From: Ruegeria sp. ANG-R
GTDB lineage: Bacteria > Pseudomonadota > Alphaproteobacteria > Rhodobacterales > Rhodobacteraceae
DNA length: 64,000 nt
Direction: 5' to 3'
NCBI RefSeq assembly: GCF_000813985.1
Contig: NZ_JWLJ01000014.1
Span: 18,222-82,221, forward strand
Numbering within the stretch: the first letter of the stretch is position 1; each line of letters starts with the position of its first letter. Under the pieces are notes generated by a model that searched no databases, was not told where the DNA came from, and saw only the letters and a list, made by a program, of their open reading frames with translations. This document shows positions 16,061-25,022 of the stretch, piece after piece. A program made the translations under genes and the position numbers.

Positions 16061-17769
16061 CAGTGGCTCTCTCTCGTCACAAGGCGCGTGTCTTTGCCCA
16101 CAAGGAAATCGAGGTCCGCGCCGCGATCGGCTTGCAGCACGTGGTCGATATAGAGTTTTGCATACCCACGCGTATAATGCGGATCGTCCGGTTGCCACAG
16201 GGCACGGCGGGCGTCCAGTTCCTTTTCGTCAACCAACAGCTCCAATTCACCTTTGCTGGCGGACACTCGGATGCGGTCGCCGGTTTTCACCAAAGCCAGA
16301 GTGCCGCCTGCCTGAGCTTCGGGGCTGACATGAAGGATAACTGTCCCGAAGGCGGTGCCAGACATGCGCGCGTCCGAGATGCGGATCATGTCGCGCACGC
16401 CCTGTTTCACCAGCTTTGCTGGAATTGGCATGTTCCCGACCTCGGGCATCCCCGGATAGCCCTTGGGGCCGCAGCCCTTTAGGACCAGAATGGTCTCGGG
16501 TGTGACAGGCAGGTCGTCGCGGTCGATATTGGCTTTCAGGTCCTCGATGCTGTCGAAAACATATGCTTCTGCCTCAGTTTCCAGCAATGCGTCTGTTGCT
16601 GCCGAAGGCTTCACGATGGCCCCGTTCGGGGCAAGGTTGCCGCGCAGAACCCGTAGACCCGCAGCAGGTTTCACCGGATCGTCGAAGGAGTGAATGACAT
16701 CTGTGTTGAAACACTCAGCCCCTTCATAATGCGCCGAGATATCCTTGTTCAGAACGGTTGTGGCCGGACGCAGGAAGGACTTGAGTTCGTTCAGAACCAC
16801 CGGCACACCGCCTGCGTAACAGAAATCCTCCATCAGGTATTTGCCAGAGGGCATACAATTGACCAGCAGGGGGATTTCTGACCCGATTTCAAAGTCTTTC
16901 AGCGTCAGATCGACGCCTACGCGCCCTGCAAGCGCAAGCAGATGAACCACCGCATTTGTTGATCCTCCGACGGCCGCATTGGCGAGGATGGCGTTTTCAA
17001 AAGCTTCCTTGGTCAGAATGTCCGAGGGTTTGAGGTCTTCGTCTACCATCTCAACAATCCGCTTGCCGGTCAGATGCGCCAGCGCCATGCGGCGGGCATC
17101 AACGGCGGGCAGGGCGGCGTTGGTGGGCAGAGACATGCCCATCGCTTCGACCAGCGAGGCCATGGTGCTGGCGGTTCCCATGGTCATGCAGACGCCCGCG
17201 CTGCGGGACATGCCGGATTCCGCGTTCATGAAATCCTGGAGCGTCATCTCTCCGGCACGAACGGCTTCGGAAAACTTCCAGACATCGGTCCCCGAGCCGA
17301 TATCCTGACCCCGGTATTTACCGTTCAGCATCGGCCCGGAACTGACCACGATCGACGGCAGATCGACCGAGGCTGCACCCATCAACTGCCCCGGCGTGGT
17401 TTTGTCACATCCGCCCAGCAGAACAACGCCGTCAATGCCGTAGGCGCGGATGGATTCTTCGACATCCATGGCCAGAAGGTTGCGGAACAACATGGCGGTG
17501 GGTTTCATCTGGGTCTCGCCCAGTGACATGACCGGGAACTCGACTGGAAAGCCCCCGGCCTCCCAAACCCCGCGTTTGACGCCCTCGGCCAGATCACGCA
17601 GGCCTGAGTTACAGGGCGTCAGTTCTGACCATGTATTGCAGATGCCGATGATGGGGCGCCCATCGAAAGCATGATCGGGAAAACCCTGGTTTTTCATCCA
17701 CGACCGGTGGATGAACCCGTCCTTGTCGAGTTTTCCATACCAATGTTCTGAACGGCGTTTCTTGGTCAT
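16060..17769 (-). CDS. Sugar-acid dehydratase, IlvD/Edd family (galactonate/arabinonate type)
   Basis: 569 residues. Closely resembles the L-arabinonate dehydratase branch: starts RRSEHWYGKLDKDGFIHR, SWMKNQGFPDHAFDGRP, and ends in SH. Iron-sulfur cysteines are in CNTWSELTPCN (about residue 45), GGCDKTTPG (about residue 117) and GVCMTMGTASTMAS (about residue 189). The Mg-binding and catalytic region includes ISDARMSGTAFG. The expected reaction is dehydration of D-galactonate to 2-dehydro-3-deoxygalactonate; arabinonate or fuconate are plausible extra substrates. ATG 17769 is chosen from family length; an upstream in-frame start adds unrelated residues. True dihydroxyacid dehydratase (IlvD) is rejected because of this branch-specific start and the surrounding dgo genes. 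Confidence 0.88.
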   Translation of the reverse strand: MTKKRRSEHWYGKLDKDGFIHRSWMKNQGFPDHAFDGRPIIGICNTWSELTPCNSGLRDLAEGVKRGVWEAGGFPVEFPVMSLGETQMKPTAMLFRNLLAMDVEESIRAYGIDGVVLLGGCDKTTPGQLMGAASVDLPSIVVSSGPMLNGKYRGQDIGSGTDVWKFSEAVRAGEMTLQDFMNAESGMSRSAGVCMTMGTASTMASLVEAMGMSLPTNAALPAVDARRMALAHLTGKRIVEMVDEDLKPSDILTKEAFENAILANAAVGGSTNAVVHLLALAGRVGVDLTLKDFEIGSEIPLLVNCMPSGKYLMEDFCYAGGVPVVLNELKSFLRPATTVLNKDISAHYEGAECFNTDVIHSFDDPVKPAAGLRVLRGNLAPNGAIVKPSAATDALLETEAEAYVFDSIEDLKANIDRDDLPVTPETILVLKGCGPKGYPGMPEVGNMPIPAKLVKQGVRDMIRISDARMSGTAFGTVILHVSPEAQAGGTLALVKTGDRIRVSASKGELELLVDEKELDARRALWQPDDPHYTRGYAKLYIDHVLQADRGADLDFLVGKDTRLVTRESH

Positions 17770-17825
17770 TTTGGCGGTGCTTTTCTTGGCTGGAGCGTAT
17801 TTGAGTATTTTTAAAAAGATGAAGA

Positions 17826-19166
17826 TCAGGCGGCGCGCGCCGGTCGGCACCATTCGGGCAGCCAGTCACGGTGGGCGGAAAGCAGATCGGTGACAAGACT
17901 GCGGATTTGGCGCAGGTCCAGCTCGGCTGCGGTATGCGGGTCCATCATGGCGGCGTGATAGATATATTCGGGATTTTGTTCTGTCAGGGCTCGGACAGTC
18001 AGCTCCTGCACATTGATCTGTGTGCGCATCAGCGCGATCAGTTGGGGCGGGATATCGGTGACAACCGAAGGTTGGATGCCGTTGCTGTCCACAAGGCAAG
18101 GGGTTTCCACCGCAGCGCCCAAAGGCAATTGCGGAATCTGGCCTGCATTGGGCAGATTGCCATAGGCTGTGTAGGGTGTGTCGGTGACGATGGCGTTCAT
18201 CAGATCGGCGGCAAATTCATGGCTGCGGATCACGTCGATGTCACGGCCATCGGTCAGGGTTTTGGCCTGTTCTTTCCAGTTCGCGACCTGCTCGACGCAG
18301 CGGGTGGGGTATTCGTCCAGCGGAATTGAGAACTGCTCAATCAGGTCCTGCCGCCCGTCTTTGATGAACCAGGGAACGTATTCTGCCAGATGCTCGGAAC
18401 TTTCGGTGCAGAAGTAACCGAGATGATCCATCACTTCGTACCGGACTTTATTCGGACAACGAGGCATGAGAAGCGGAGGCTTGGGCAGGTGCCCGGCGTG
18501 ATAGCCCTGTCGCAGAGCGGGATAGATATCGCGGCCTTCATGTTCGAGCTTAAGGAAGAATGCGACGTGATTGATACCGGCAACTTTGTAGCGAATATCT
18601 GCCTTGGGCAGATTCAGATCATGCGCCAGTTCCTCGACCGTGTTCTGGACAGAATGACACAGACCAACGTGCTTTAGTGCGGGGAAACGCTCGGCCAAGG
18701 CCCAGGTGTTGATTGCCATCGGGTTCACATATTGCAGCAGCGTCGCATTGGGACAGAGCTGCATCATGTCCTGCGCGACACCCCATAGAACGGGCACAGT
18801 ACGTAGGCCGCGCATGATACCGCCTACACCCAGCGTATCCGCGATGGTTTGGCGCAGGCCATATTGCTTTGGGATTTCGAAATCCGTCACGGTGCAGGGC
18901 TCGTATCCGCCGACCTGAAAGGCGGTGATCACGAAATCTGCGCCGTCCAGCGCCGCGCGACGATCAGTGTGGGTTGAGACGGTCGCACCCGTGCCGACTG
19001 ATCGGATCATGGCCTTGGCCACAGCTTCGCTTTCGGCCAAGCGCACTGGATCAATATCCATCAATGCAAAATGACTGTCCGCAAGCGCTGGGGTGAGCAG
19101 GGCGTCGCCCACGATATTCTGCATGAAGATCGTGGAACCCGCACCTACAAAGGTGATCTTGGTCAT
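17826..19166 (-). CDS. melA: Alpha-galactosidase, glycoside hydrolase family 4 (MelA type)
   Basis: 446 residues. GH4 enzymes use NAD and a divalent metal in a redox-assisted hydrolysis in the cytoplasm. Seen: Rossmann start ITFVGAGSTIFMQNI (about 4-18), DIDPVRL, ADFVITAFQVGGYEP, QYVNPMAINTWAL (Asn for substrate), metal-binding cysteine and histidine in LCHSVQNTVEEL (about 169-180), and AGINHVAFFL (about 196-205). It releases galactose from alpha-galactosides such as melibiose or raffinose. It lies between the permease genes and the dehydratase. Alpha-glucosidase or glucuronidase GH4 relatives are possible but the cluster is galactose-directed. Confidence 0.9.
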   Translation of the reverse strand: MTKITFVGAGSTIFMQNIVGDALLTPALADSHFALMDIDPVRLAESEAVAKAMIRSVGTGATVSTHTDRRAALDGADFVITAFQVGGYEPCTVTDFEIPKQYGLRQTIADTLGVGGIMRGLRTVPVLWGVAQDMMQLCPNATLLQYVNPMAINTWALAERFPALKHVGLCHSVQNTVEELAHDLNLPKADIRYKVAGINHVAFFLKLEHEGRDIYPALRQGYHAGHLPKPPLLMPRCPNKVRYEVMDHLGYFCTESSEHLAEYVPWFIKDGRQDLIEQFSIPLDEYPTRCVEQVANWKEQAKTLTDGRDIDVIRSHEFAADLMNAIVTDTPYTAYGNLPNAGQIPQLPLGAAVETPCLVDSNGIQPSVVTDIPPQLIALMRTQINVQELTVRALTEQNPEYIYHAAMMDPHTAAELDLRQIRSLVTDLLSAHRDWLPEWCRPARAA

Positions 19167-19188
19167 GAGGTAACCCTCTGGTTTGACG

Positions 19189-20037
19189 TTATTTTACAGC
19201 ACCGAGGGTCAAGCCCGCGATGAAGTGTTTCTGCATCAGGAAGAACATGGCAACCGGTGGCAGGGCCGCGACAATGGAACCAGCACTCATCAACTGATAG
19301 GCGGCGCGGAATTGCGCGTTAAAGCTGGTAATCCCGGCGGTCACTGGCTGGCTTTCGGCCCCTTGGGTCAGCACGACCGCCCAGAAATAGTCGTTCCAGA
19401 TGAAGGTAAAGATCAACACGCTGAGCGCGGCGATGGCGGGTTTCATGAGTGGCAGGACCACATACCAAAATATCCGCCATTCGCTGATACCTTCAACCCG
19501 TGCGGCCTCGATCAACTCAAAGGGCAGGGCGCGGATGAAGTTGCGCATGAACAGCGTGCAGAACCCGGTCTGGAAGGCGATGTGGAACAGCACGAGCCCG
19601 GTTTTGGTGTTGTAGAGACCCAATTGAAGCGTCAGGTCGCGGACGGGGACCATCAGGATCTGGAACGGCACGAAGTTGCCCGCGACGAACATGAAGAAGA
19701 TCCAGAGGTTTGATTTGAACTTGTAGATCCCAAGCGCGAACCCGGTCATGCAGCTGAGCGCCACGGCTCCGATCACGGTTGGAACAGTGATCAGGAATGA
19801 GTTCAGTAAATAGCGTGGCATGTCCGAATTGAAAAAGACCTGTCCGTAGTTGAAAGCGCCCTCAAAACTGGAGGGCATTCCCCAGTAGTTCGCATTGGTA
19901 AAATCGGCCTCGGGCTTGACCGAAAACAGAGCGACGGCCAGCAACGGGCCGAGCCAGAGCAGCAATGCTAGGGGCAACATGGCCTGATAGGTAATCTGCG
20001 CCGCGCGAGGTTGCTTTTCGATGGGTTTGGGAAACAT
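19189..20037 (-). CDS. Sugar ABC transporter permease, MalG type
   Basis: 282 residues, about six membrane segments. The EAA loop is EAARVEGISEWRIFWYVVLPLMKPAI (split here as EAARVEGISEW and RIFWYVVLPL), which contacts the ATPase. It ends in the MalG-like QKHFIAGLTLGAVK. With the upstream MalF-type protein it forms the channel. Lies 1 nt after that gene and 22 nt before melA. The importer's ATPase is encoded divergently at 23247. Confidence 0.92.
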   Translation of the reverse strand: MFPKPIEKQPRAAQITYQAMLPLALLLWLGPLLAVALFSVKPEADFTNANYWGMPSSFEGAFNYGQVFFNSDMPRYLLNSFLITVPTVIGAVALSCMTGFALGIYKFKSNLWIFFMFVAGNFVPFQILMVPVRDLTLQLGLYNTKTGLVLFHIAFQTGFCTLFMRNFIRALPFELIEAARVEGISEWRIFWYVVLPLMKPAIAALSVLIFTFIWNDYFWAVVLTQGAESQPVTAGITSFNAQFRAAYQLMSAGSIVAALPPVAMFFLMQKHFIAGLTLGAVK

Positions 20038-20038
20038 C

Positions 20039-20965
20039 TCAGTGCCCCTTCTCTTCGCGGTACATCGACCACAGGAAATAGGCGATGAAACAGAGCATGA
20101 TGAGGAACAGGATCACCGCGATCGCGGCGCCGTATCCCATGCGGAAGCCGTATTCGGAGAGCGCAACCTCGAACATATAATAGGCCAGCACGCGGGACGA
20201 ACCAAAAGGCCCTCCCTGGGTCATGATTGAGATCAGGTCAAAGCTGCGCAGCGCCCCGATGATAGTCACAACAAAGGCGATGAAGGTGGCGGGTCGCAGT
20301 TGCGGCAGGATGATGTGCCACAGCATCCGCCAGCCTTTTGCGCCGTCCAGACGTCCAGCCTCGATCTGTTCGGGGTCTACGGCGTTCAGGCCGGTGAGGT
20401 ACAGGATCATGCAATATGCGGTTTGCGGCCAGAGACCCGCGAAGATGATGCCATAGGTCACAAAGCGCTCGTCGCCCAGCACATTCAAAGGGCCCAAGCC
20501 AAAGAAGCCGAGGAATTCATTCAACAAGCCAAAGGTCGGGTCATAGAACCATGTGAAGACAAGACCCACGACCACTTGCGAGATCACGAAAGGGAAGAAG
20601 AACAGGGATTTGTACAGGCGGATGCCCCGGACGGTCTGGTTCAGGAACAAAGCTATAAACAGGCCCGCAGGGATAGAGAGGAGATACAACAACAACCAGA
20701 TCAGGTTGTTTTTGAGGGAAATATAGAACGCATCCCGGTCGACCCATTCCCAATAGAGGTCCTCGTAGTTGCGAAAGCCCACATATTCCGCAGCGCCAAG
20801 ACCGTCCCATTCGTAGAGGGACAGGTTGAAGGACTGAAAGACCGGGATGATCACGTAGACCATAAAGAACAACAAGCCCGGGGCCAGAAACAACCACGGC
20901 GCGATACGCTGTTGGTTTCTGTGGAACCAGCTTTCTTGTTCCTGGATGTCGGCAACTGCGGTCAT
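20039..20965 (-). CDS. Sugar ABC transporter permease, MalF type
   Basis: 308 residues, about six membrane segments starting APWLFLAPGLLFFMVYVII (split: APWLFLAPG, LLFFMVYVII). EAA loop EAGRLDGAKGWRMLWHIILPQ (about 210-230, key residues E, G, P). Partner of the MalG-type permease. Preceded by two stable hairpins in the gap after the binding-protein gene, which probably lower its expression relative to that gene. Confidence 0.92.
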   Translation of the reverse strand: MTAVADIQEQESWFHRNQQRIAPWLFLAPGLLFFMVYVIIPVFQSFNLSLYEWDGLGAAEYVGFRNYEDLYWEWVDRDAFYISLKNNLIWLLLYLLSIPAGLFIALFLNQTVRGIRLYKSLFFFPFVISQVVVGLVFTWFYDPTFGLLNEFLGFFGLGPLNVLGDERFVTYGIIFAGLWPQTAYCMILYLTGLNAVDPEQIEAGRLDGAKGWRMLWHIILPQLRPATFIAFVVTIIGALRSFDLISIMTQGGPFGSSRVLAYYMFEVALSEYGFRMGYGAAIAVILFLIMLCFIAYFLWSMYREEKGH

Positions 20966-20988
20966 ATCGGCTTCCCGGGTGAAGGTGT

Positions 20989-21046
20989 GGCGGGCCGAAG
21001 CCCGCCCTACATTTTACGGCGAAACAGGCCGGGCCTTAGCCCGGCC
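20989..21046 (-). other. Tandem intercistronic hairpins between sugar binding-protein and permease genes
   Basis: Two perfect stems on the coding strand: GGCCGGGC/GCCCGGCC with a four-base loop (21027-21046) and GGCGGGC/GCCCGCC with a four-base loop (20989-21006). Neither has a T run. They lie between the binding-protein stop (21056) and the permease start (20965), the usual place for mRNA-stabilising or partial-termination hairpins. Confidence 0.6.
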
Positions 21047-21055
21047 CGTGCCTCG

Positions 21056-22315
21056 TCAATTGTCGTAGATGCGCTGGCGCGCACGTTCCAGCTTGGCCAG
21101 AATACGGTCGACATTATCCGGCTTGACCATGAATTCCTGGAAACCTTCCATCGAAACCTTGGCCATCTCCGCAGGCGCATCGCGGTCCCAGAACTGGGCC
21201 ACGCCACCGGGGCTGTTGGACGACAGCATTGTGAAACCCTGCTGAAGGAACTTGTCGTCATCTACCGAGGACTGCGCGTTCACCGGCAATTGACCGAGAT
21301 TTGCGCCGTTGTTGATCTCGGTCTGCTCGTTCGCCGAAGCCACGAAGCGCAGGAATTCGCGCGCCGCCTCTTTGTTCGAGGCGTTGGCCGGGATGTGGAA
21401 CGTGTCCGTCGGTGCATCTTCAGCCAGTTCGACATCGGGGTTGATGGCGACGAACTGATAGAAGTCCAACTGGTCATCGGTCAGACCCGCCTCGCGCAGA
21501 GGTGCGACAGCAAAGTTCCCCATCAAATAGGCAGTTGCATCGCCCTTCACCATGAACGGAAGCGCTTCCTGCCAGCTATAGGTCTGGTGGTTATCGATGA
21601 ATGCGCCCATGTCGATCAGCTGCTTCCAGTTCGCGAAGGTTTGTTTAACTCGATCGTCTTCCCAGCTCACCTCGCCATTGGCCAGTTGCTGATGGAAATC
21701 GAACCCGTTGGTGCGCATGTTCAGGTAGTCGAACCAGCCACCGGCGGTCCACAGAAACTTGGTGCCGATGGTATAGCAGGCACGGCCTGAATCGACGATC
21801 TTCTGGCAGTTGGCCAGTTCCTCTTCCCAGGTGGTCGGCTCGGTCAGGCCCAGCTCGTCAAAGATGTCTTTGCGATAATAGACGCCCCACTGATAGTAGG
21901 TATACGGTACGCCCCACTGCTTTCCATCAATGGTCATGGCGCCCTTGGTCGAGGCCAGGTTTTCCGCAATTTCCGGCTCGGCCCACAGGTCCGACACGTC
22001 TTCGAACAGGCCGGCCTCGACGTAAGGTTTCATGCGGTTGGCCGCGTACCATGTCGCTACGTCCGGCGTGTCCGCCGTCAGGAAGTTGCGGATCTGGGTC
22101 TTGTATGCCTCACGGTCGATCACGGTGGTTTCGATCTCCAAGCCGGGATGCTCGGCCGCGAACCGCTCGATCATCGCTTCCATCGTCGCGCGCGGTGCCG
22201 GGTTGGATGTATCGAGGAAGATTCGCAACTCGCCGGTCAGCTCAGCCGCAACGGGCGCGGCAAGTGCTACACTGGCGGCCAGCGCGGCCGCTGTGCGCTT
22301 GAACATGGAATGCAT
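21056..22315 (-). CDS. Sugar ABC transporter substrate-binding protein
   Basis: 419 residues, MalE/UgpB-like SBP_bac_1 family. Signal peptide about 1-24 ending AAPVAA before ELTGELRIF. Ligand-site residues are likely among DVATWYAANRM, VPYTYYQWGVYYRKD, LWTAGGWFDYLN and WDRDAPAEMA. ATG 22315 is chosen because GGGAGG lies 5 nt upstream and a complete signal peptide follows; a second ATG three codons later lacks that spacing. First gene of the large minus-strand galactoside operon, so its promoter in 22316-22455 probably drives the whole set. Probable ligands are alpha- or beta-galactosides, inferred from the enzymes. Confidence 0.9.
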   Translation of the reverse strand: MHSMFKRTAAALAASVALAAPVAAELTGELRIFLDTSNPAPRATMEAMIERFAAEHPGLEIETTVIDREAYKTQIRNFLTADTPDVATWYAANRMKPYVEAGLFEDVSDLWAEPEIAENLASTKGAMTIDGKQWGVPYTYYQWGVYYRKDIFDELGLTEPTTWEEELANCQKIVDSGRACYTIGTKFLWTAGGWFDYLNMRTNGFDFHQQLANGEVSWEDDRVKQTFANWKQLIDMGAFIDNHQTYSWQEALPFMVKGDATAYLMGNFAVAPLREAGLTDDQLDFYQFVAINPDVELAEDAPTDTFHIPANASNKEAAREFLRFVASANEQTEINNGANLGQLPVNAQSSVDDDKFLQQGFTMLSSNSPGGVAQFWDRDAPAEMAKVSMEGFQEFMVKPDNVDRILAKLERARQRIYDN

Positions 22316-22349
22316 GGTTTCCTCCCTTAAGCTTCCATTTGAGTTCCAC

Positions 22350-22379
22350 ATATTGAAACTTTGTTTTATATATTGAAAA
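22350..22379. promoter_or_regulatory. Direct repeat in the IclR/binding-protein divergent promoter, candidate operator
   Basis: ATATTGAAA occurs at 22350-22358 and again at 22370-22378, exactly 20 bp apart (about two helical turns), in an AT-rich island of the 140-bp divergent gap. The repeats lie 35-64 bp upstream of the binding-protein start and about 80-105 bp upstream of the regulator start. IclR proteins often bind paired AT-rich sites overlapping the promoter, so this is the best candidate for the site that controls both units. Assignment is inference. Confidence 0.5.
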
Positions 22380-22455
22380 CTACACATCGACTCGGCTAGT
22401 CTTGTCAAGACCCTCGTGCCGGAGGTCGGGGGGAAATGGAGGAGAAATTGCGCCC

Positions 22456-23250
22456 GTGGCAGGTGATGGAACAATAGGAAAAGCATGTGATGTGCTGGAG
22501 CAGGTCGCAGCCTTCGGGCGCCCGGTGCGGTTTGGAGAGTTGCTGGAAAGCAGTGAATACCCCAAGGCGACACTGTACCGATTTCTGCAATCACTGACCA
22601 ATCAGGGTATGCTGTATTACGAACCGGACCGACAAACCTATTCGCCCGGAATGCGATTGGTGCGGTTGGCGCATTCGGCATGGACCCAAAGCTCGCTGGC
22701 ACCGATTGCGCGGCCATTTCTGGATGCGCTCAGTGCTGAGACCGGGGAAACTGTGCATCTGGCACAGCTTGATTCCGGGCAGGTACTTTACGTCGACAAA
22801 CGCAATGCTCAAAGACCGATTGAGATGTATTCTGAGGCTGGCAAGGTCGGCCCGGCCTACTGTACCGGCGTCGGAAAGGCGATGATGGCCTATCTGGATG
22901 AAGCGCAACTGCAAAAAACGATCTCACAACAAAGCTTTCACCGGTTTACCGATAAGACGTTGACTTCGGAAAAGGCGCTGCGGGCCGATATCGAACTGAT
23001 CCGCAGCCGGGGTTACGCGGTCGATGATGAAGAGCATGAGCCCGGCATCATCTGTATCGCATGTCCGATTCTGACCACCGGGGGCCGCATGTTGGGCGCG
23101 CTGTCGGTAACTGGATCGACCGGACGGATGGATTTCGAGCAGTTGCAATCCTGGGTGCCTCGCGTTCGGCGCGTCGCTGACCAGATCGGCACAGAAGCAC
23201 AGGCATGGCGGTTTCCTGAGGGCCAACAGAATAGGATGCAAGCAACATGA
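22456..23250 (+). CDS. IclR-family transcriptional regulator of the galactoside cluster
   Basis: 264 residues. Winged helix-turn-helix about 5-65 (RFGELLESSEYPKATLYRFL recognition region), then an IclR effector domain with the typical GPAYCTGVGKAMMAYL (about 138-153), GYAVDDEEHEPGIICIACPI (about 196-215, ligand pocket) and LSVTGSTGRM. GTG 22456 is preferred: GGAGGAG lies about 11 nt upstream and the HTH begins right after it. A TTG at 22402 would add 18 unlikely residues. Divergent from the transport and catabolic operon and overlapping the ATPase gene by 4 nt, so it probably senses galactose or a galactonate intermediate. Confidence 0.88.
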   Translation: MAGDGTIGKACDVLEQVAAFGRPVRFGELLESSEYPKATLYRFLQSLTNQGMLYYEPDRQTYSPGMRLVRLAHSAWTQSSLAPIARPFLDALSAETGETVHLAQLDSGQVLYVDKRNAQRPIEMYSEAGKVGPAYCTGVGKAMMAYLDEAQLQKTISQQSFHRFTDKTLTSEKALRADIELIRSRGYAVDDEEHEPGIICIACPILTTGGRMLGALSVTGSTGRMDFEQLQSWVPRVRRVADQIGTEAQAWRFPEGQQNRMQAT

Positions 23251-24305
23251 CAGGTGTAACCCTGAAAGGCGCGATCAAGAGGTATGGCCAGACTCAGGTC
23301 ATTCACGGGATCGATCTGCAAATCGAAGATGGTGAGTTTTGTGTGTTCGTTGGGCCATCAGGCTGCGGCAAGTCCACACTGCTGCGGATGATTGCGGGAC
23401 TGGAAGAGACTTCGGACGGAGAAATCCACATCGGCGCGCGAGATGTCACTCATGTTGACCCGGCAAAGCGAGGGGTGGCGATGGTGTTCCAGACCTACGC
23501 ACTCTACCCGCACATGACTGTGGCGGAGAATATGGGCTTTGGCTTGCGGATGAACGGTGTCGCCAGGGCTGAGATTGATCAGAAGGTTCAGGAAGCATCG
23601 AACATTCTGAAACTCGATCAATATCTGAAACGCAAACCTAAAGCGTTGTCCGGCGGCCAGCGTCAGCGCGTCGCGATCGGGCGCGCCATCGTGCGTGGCC
23701 CCGAAGTGTTCCTGTTCGACGAGCCGCTCTCGAACCTTGATGCCGAGCTTCGGGTGGAGATGCGGGTCGAGATTGCGCGGCTCCATCAGGAAATCGGTGC
23801 CACGATGATCTACGTCACGCATGATCAGGTCGAAGCGATGACCATGGCCGATAAGATCGTGGTGTTGCGCGATGGCCGGATCGAACAGGTGGGCGCGCCA
23901 ATGGACCTGTATCGTGATCCCGACAACAAATTCGTGGCCGGCTTTATTGGCTCTCCTGCCATGAACTTTCTGGATTGCGAGGTCGTGGACGGTGTGGTGC
24001 GCCACCCGGCGCTGACCGACTCCATCCCGGTGACCGAAAGCGTCCCCAAAGGTACGTCGAAAATCACGCTTGGCATTCGCCCCGAGCATATTCAGGTAGA
24101 TCGCAGCGGAGATGCCTGTACGGTCGATCTGACCGAAGCGCTTGGCGGTGTATCGTATTCGTATCTTCTGACGCCGAATGGCGACAAGCTGATAGTCGAA
24201 GAGAGAGAGGATCAGCGCAGCACCACTGGTGAACGCATCGGAATCTCGGTGCGACCCGAGCGGGCGATGCTGTTCGACACGGAAACCGGACTGCGCCTGC
24301 GCTGA
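23247..24305 (+). CDS. Sugar ABC transporter ATPase, MalK/UgpC type
   Basis: 352 residues. Walker A GPSGCGKST (about 36-44), Q-loop VFQTYALYPHMTV, signature LSGGQRQRVAIGRAI (about 134-148), Walker B VFLFDEPLSNLDAEL, switch THDQVEAM, then a C-terminal TOBE regulatory domain (about 240-350). It should energise the MalF/MalG-type permeases encoded on the other strand, which lack an ATPase of their own. Starts within the IclR stop (ATGA). Confidence 0.93.
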   Translation: MTGVTLKGAIKRYGQTQVIHGIDLQIEDGEFCVFVGPSGCGKSTLLRMIAGLEETSDGEIHIGARDVTHVDPAKRGVAMVFQTYALYPHMTVAENMGFGLRMNGVARAEIDQKVQEASNILKLDQYLKRKPKALSGGQRQRVAIGRAIVRGPEVFLFDEPLSNLDAELRVEMRVEIARLHQEIGATMIYVTHDQVEAMTMADKIVVLRDGRIEQVGAPMDLYRDPDNKFVAGFIGSPAMNFLDCEVVDGVVRHPALTDSIPVTESVPKGTSKITLGIRPEHIQVDRSGDACTVDLTEALGGVSYSYLLTPNGDKLIVEEREDQRSTTGERIGISVRPERAMLFDTETGLRLR

Positions 24306-24313
24306 GACCCCGG

Positions 24314-24350
24314 GGCGGGGCACCGCGATCGCGTTGTCGGGGTGCCCGCC
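24314..24350. terminator. Possible bidirectional terminator between the ATPase gene and yceI
   Basis: GGCGGGGCACC (24314-24324) can pair with GGTGCCCGCC (24341-24350) with one bulge, around a 16-base loop. It sits in the 49-bp gap between two convergent genes. The T run is weak, so confidence is modest. Confidence 0.4.
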
Positions 24351-24354
24351 GGAT

Positions 24355-24936
24355 TTAACCTTCCAGATCGAACATCAGACGCGCGGTGACAGGAACGGTG
24401 CGGGTGATGCCCGGCAGTTCGGCCAATTCCATCAGTTTATCCACACCGACCGTTACGCCCGCCTCTTCGGCGCTGATGAAAACCATATCGTTGGTTGAGA
24501 CCATGACCGACGTGTCCGACAGGCGCAGGACGAACATATCGGTATAAAAATCTACTTCCGTTCCGGCCAATGACAGCTTGGCGTCCACTTCAACCGTAGT
24601 ATTCGCACCAACATGCAGTTTGGACACCTGCGCCATATCTATGCTTGCGGTCAGGGTTGCGGTTGCTGCCTTGCGAAACACATGCTCGATCATCCGTTCG
24701 TTGCGAATGTCGATATTGGTTTCGACCGAGGACAGATCGATATCGATCTCGACGGTGCCGTCATCGCCGACATGCCCCGAGAGATTGGTGAAGGAATTGA
24801 CCTCGCCCACATCGTCGATCTTGACCGTGCCGTAGGCCAGATGCGAGGTCTCCGGGTTCAATGTCCAACCTGCGGCCAGAACAGGACCTGCAACAAAAGC
24901 CGACGCAATCGTGATTGCTTTGAACAGAAGTTTCAT
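24355..24936 (-). CDS. YceI-family periplasmic protein
   Basis: 193 residues. Signal peptide about 1-21 (MKLLFKAITIASAFVAGPVLA), then the YceI lipocalin-like barrel: WTLNPETSHLAYGTVKID, SSVETNIDIRNERM (about 69-82) and HVFRKAATATLTASID. YceI proteins bind isoprenoid-like lipids and are often induced by acid, osmotic or oxidative stress. Here the barrel's usual SFTSTS signature is weak. It is divergent from the ECF sigma gene, so it may be a target of that sigma factor, which is inference from position only. Confidence 0.82.
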   Translation of the reverse strand: MKLLFKAITIASAFVAGPVLAAGWTLNPETSHLAYGTVKIDDVGEVNSFTNLSGHVGDDGTVEIDIDLSSVETNIDIRNERMIEHVFRKAATATLTASIDMAQVSKLHVGANTTVEVDAKLSLAGTEVDFYTDMFVLRLSDTSVMVSTNDMVFISAEEAGVTVGVDKLMELAELPGITRTVPVTARLMFDLEG

Positions 24937-25022
24937 TTCTTTCCTCCAGAGTCTATGTCAGTTCAGACCAAGCGGGCATGGTCTTATGTCAAAGCAAACA
25001 CACACAGGTCGCGTTTTATTCG

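Noticed and set aside
16060..17769. Dihydroxyacid dehydratase IlvD
   Set aside because: The N-terminal and C-terminal patterns follow the sugar-acid dehydratase branch and it is embedded in dgo genes.
20300..21790. Long open frame on the plus strand (almost 500 codons)
   Set aside because: It is antisense to the sugar permease and binding-protein genes, whose family motifs are clear; its composition (many His, Gln, Arg) is that of a GC-rich shadow frame.
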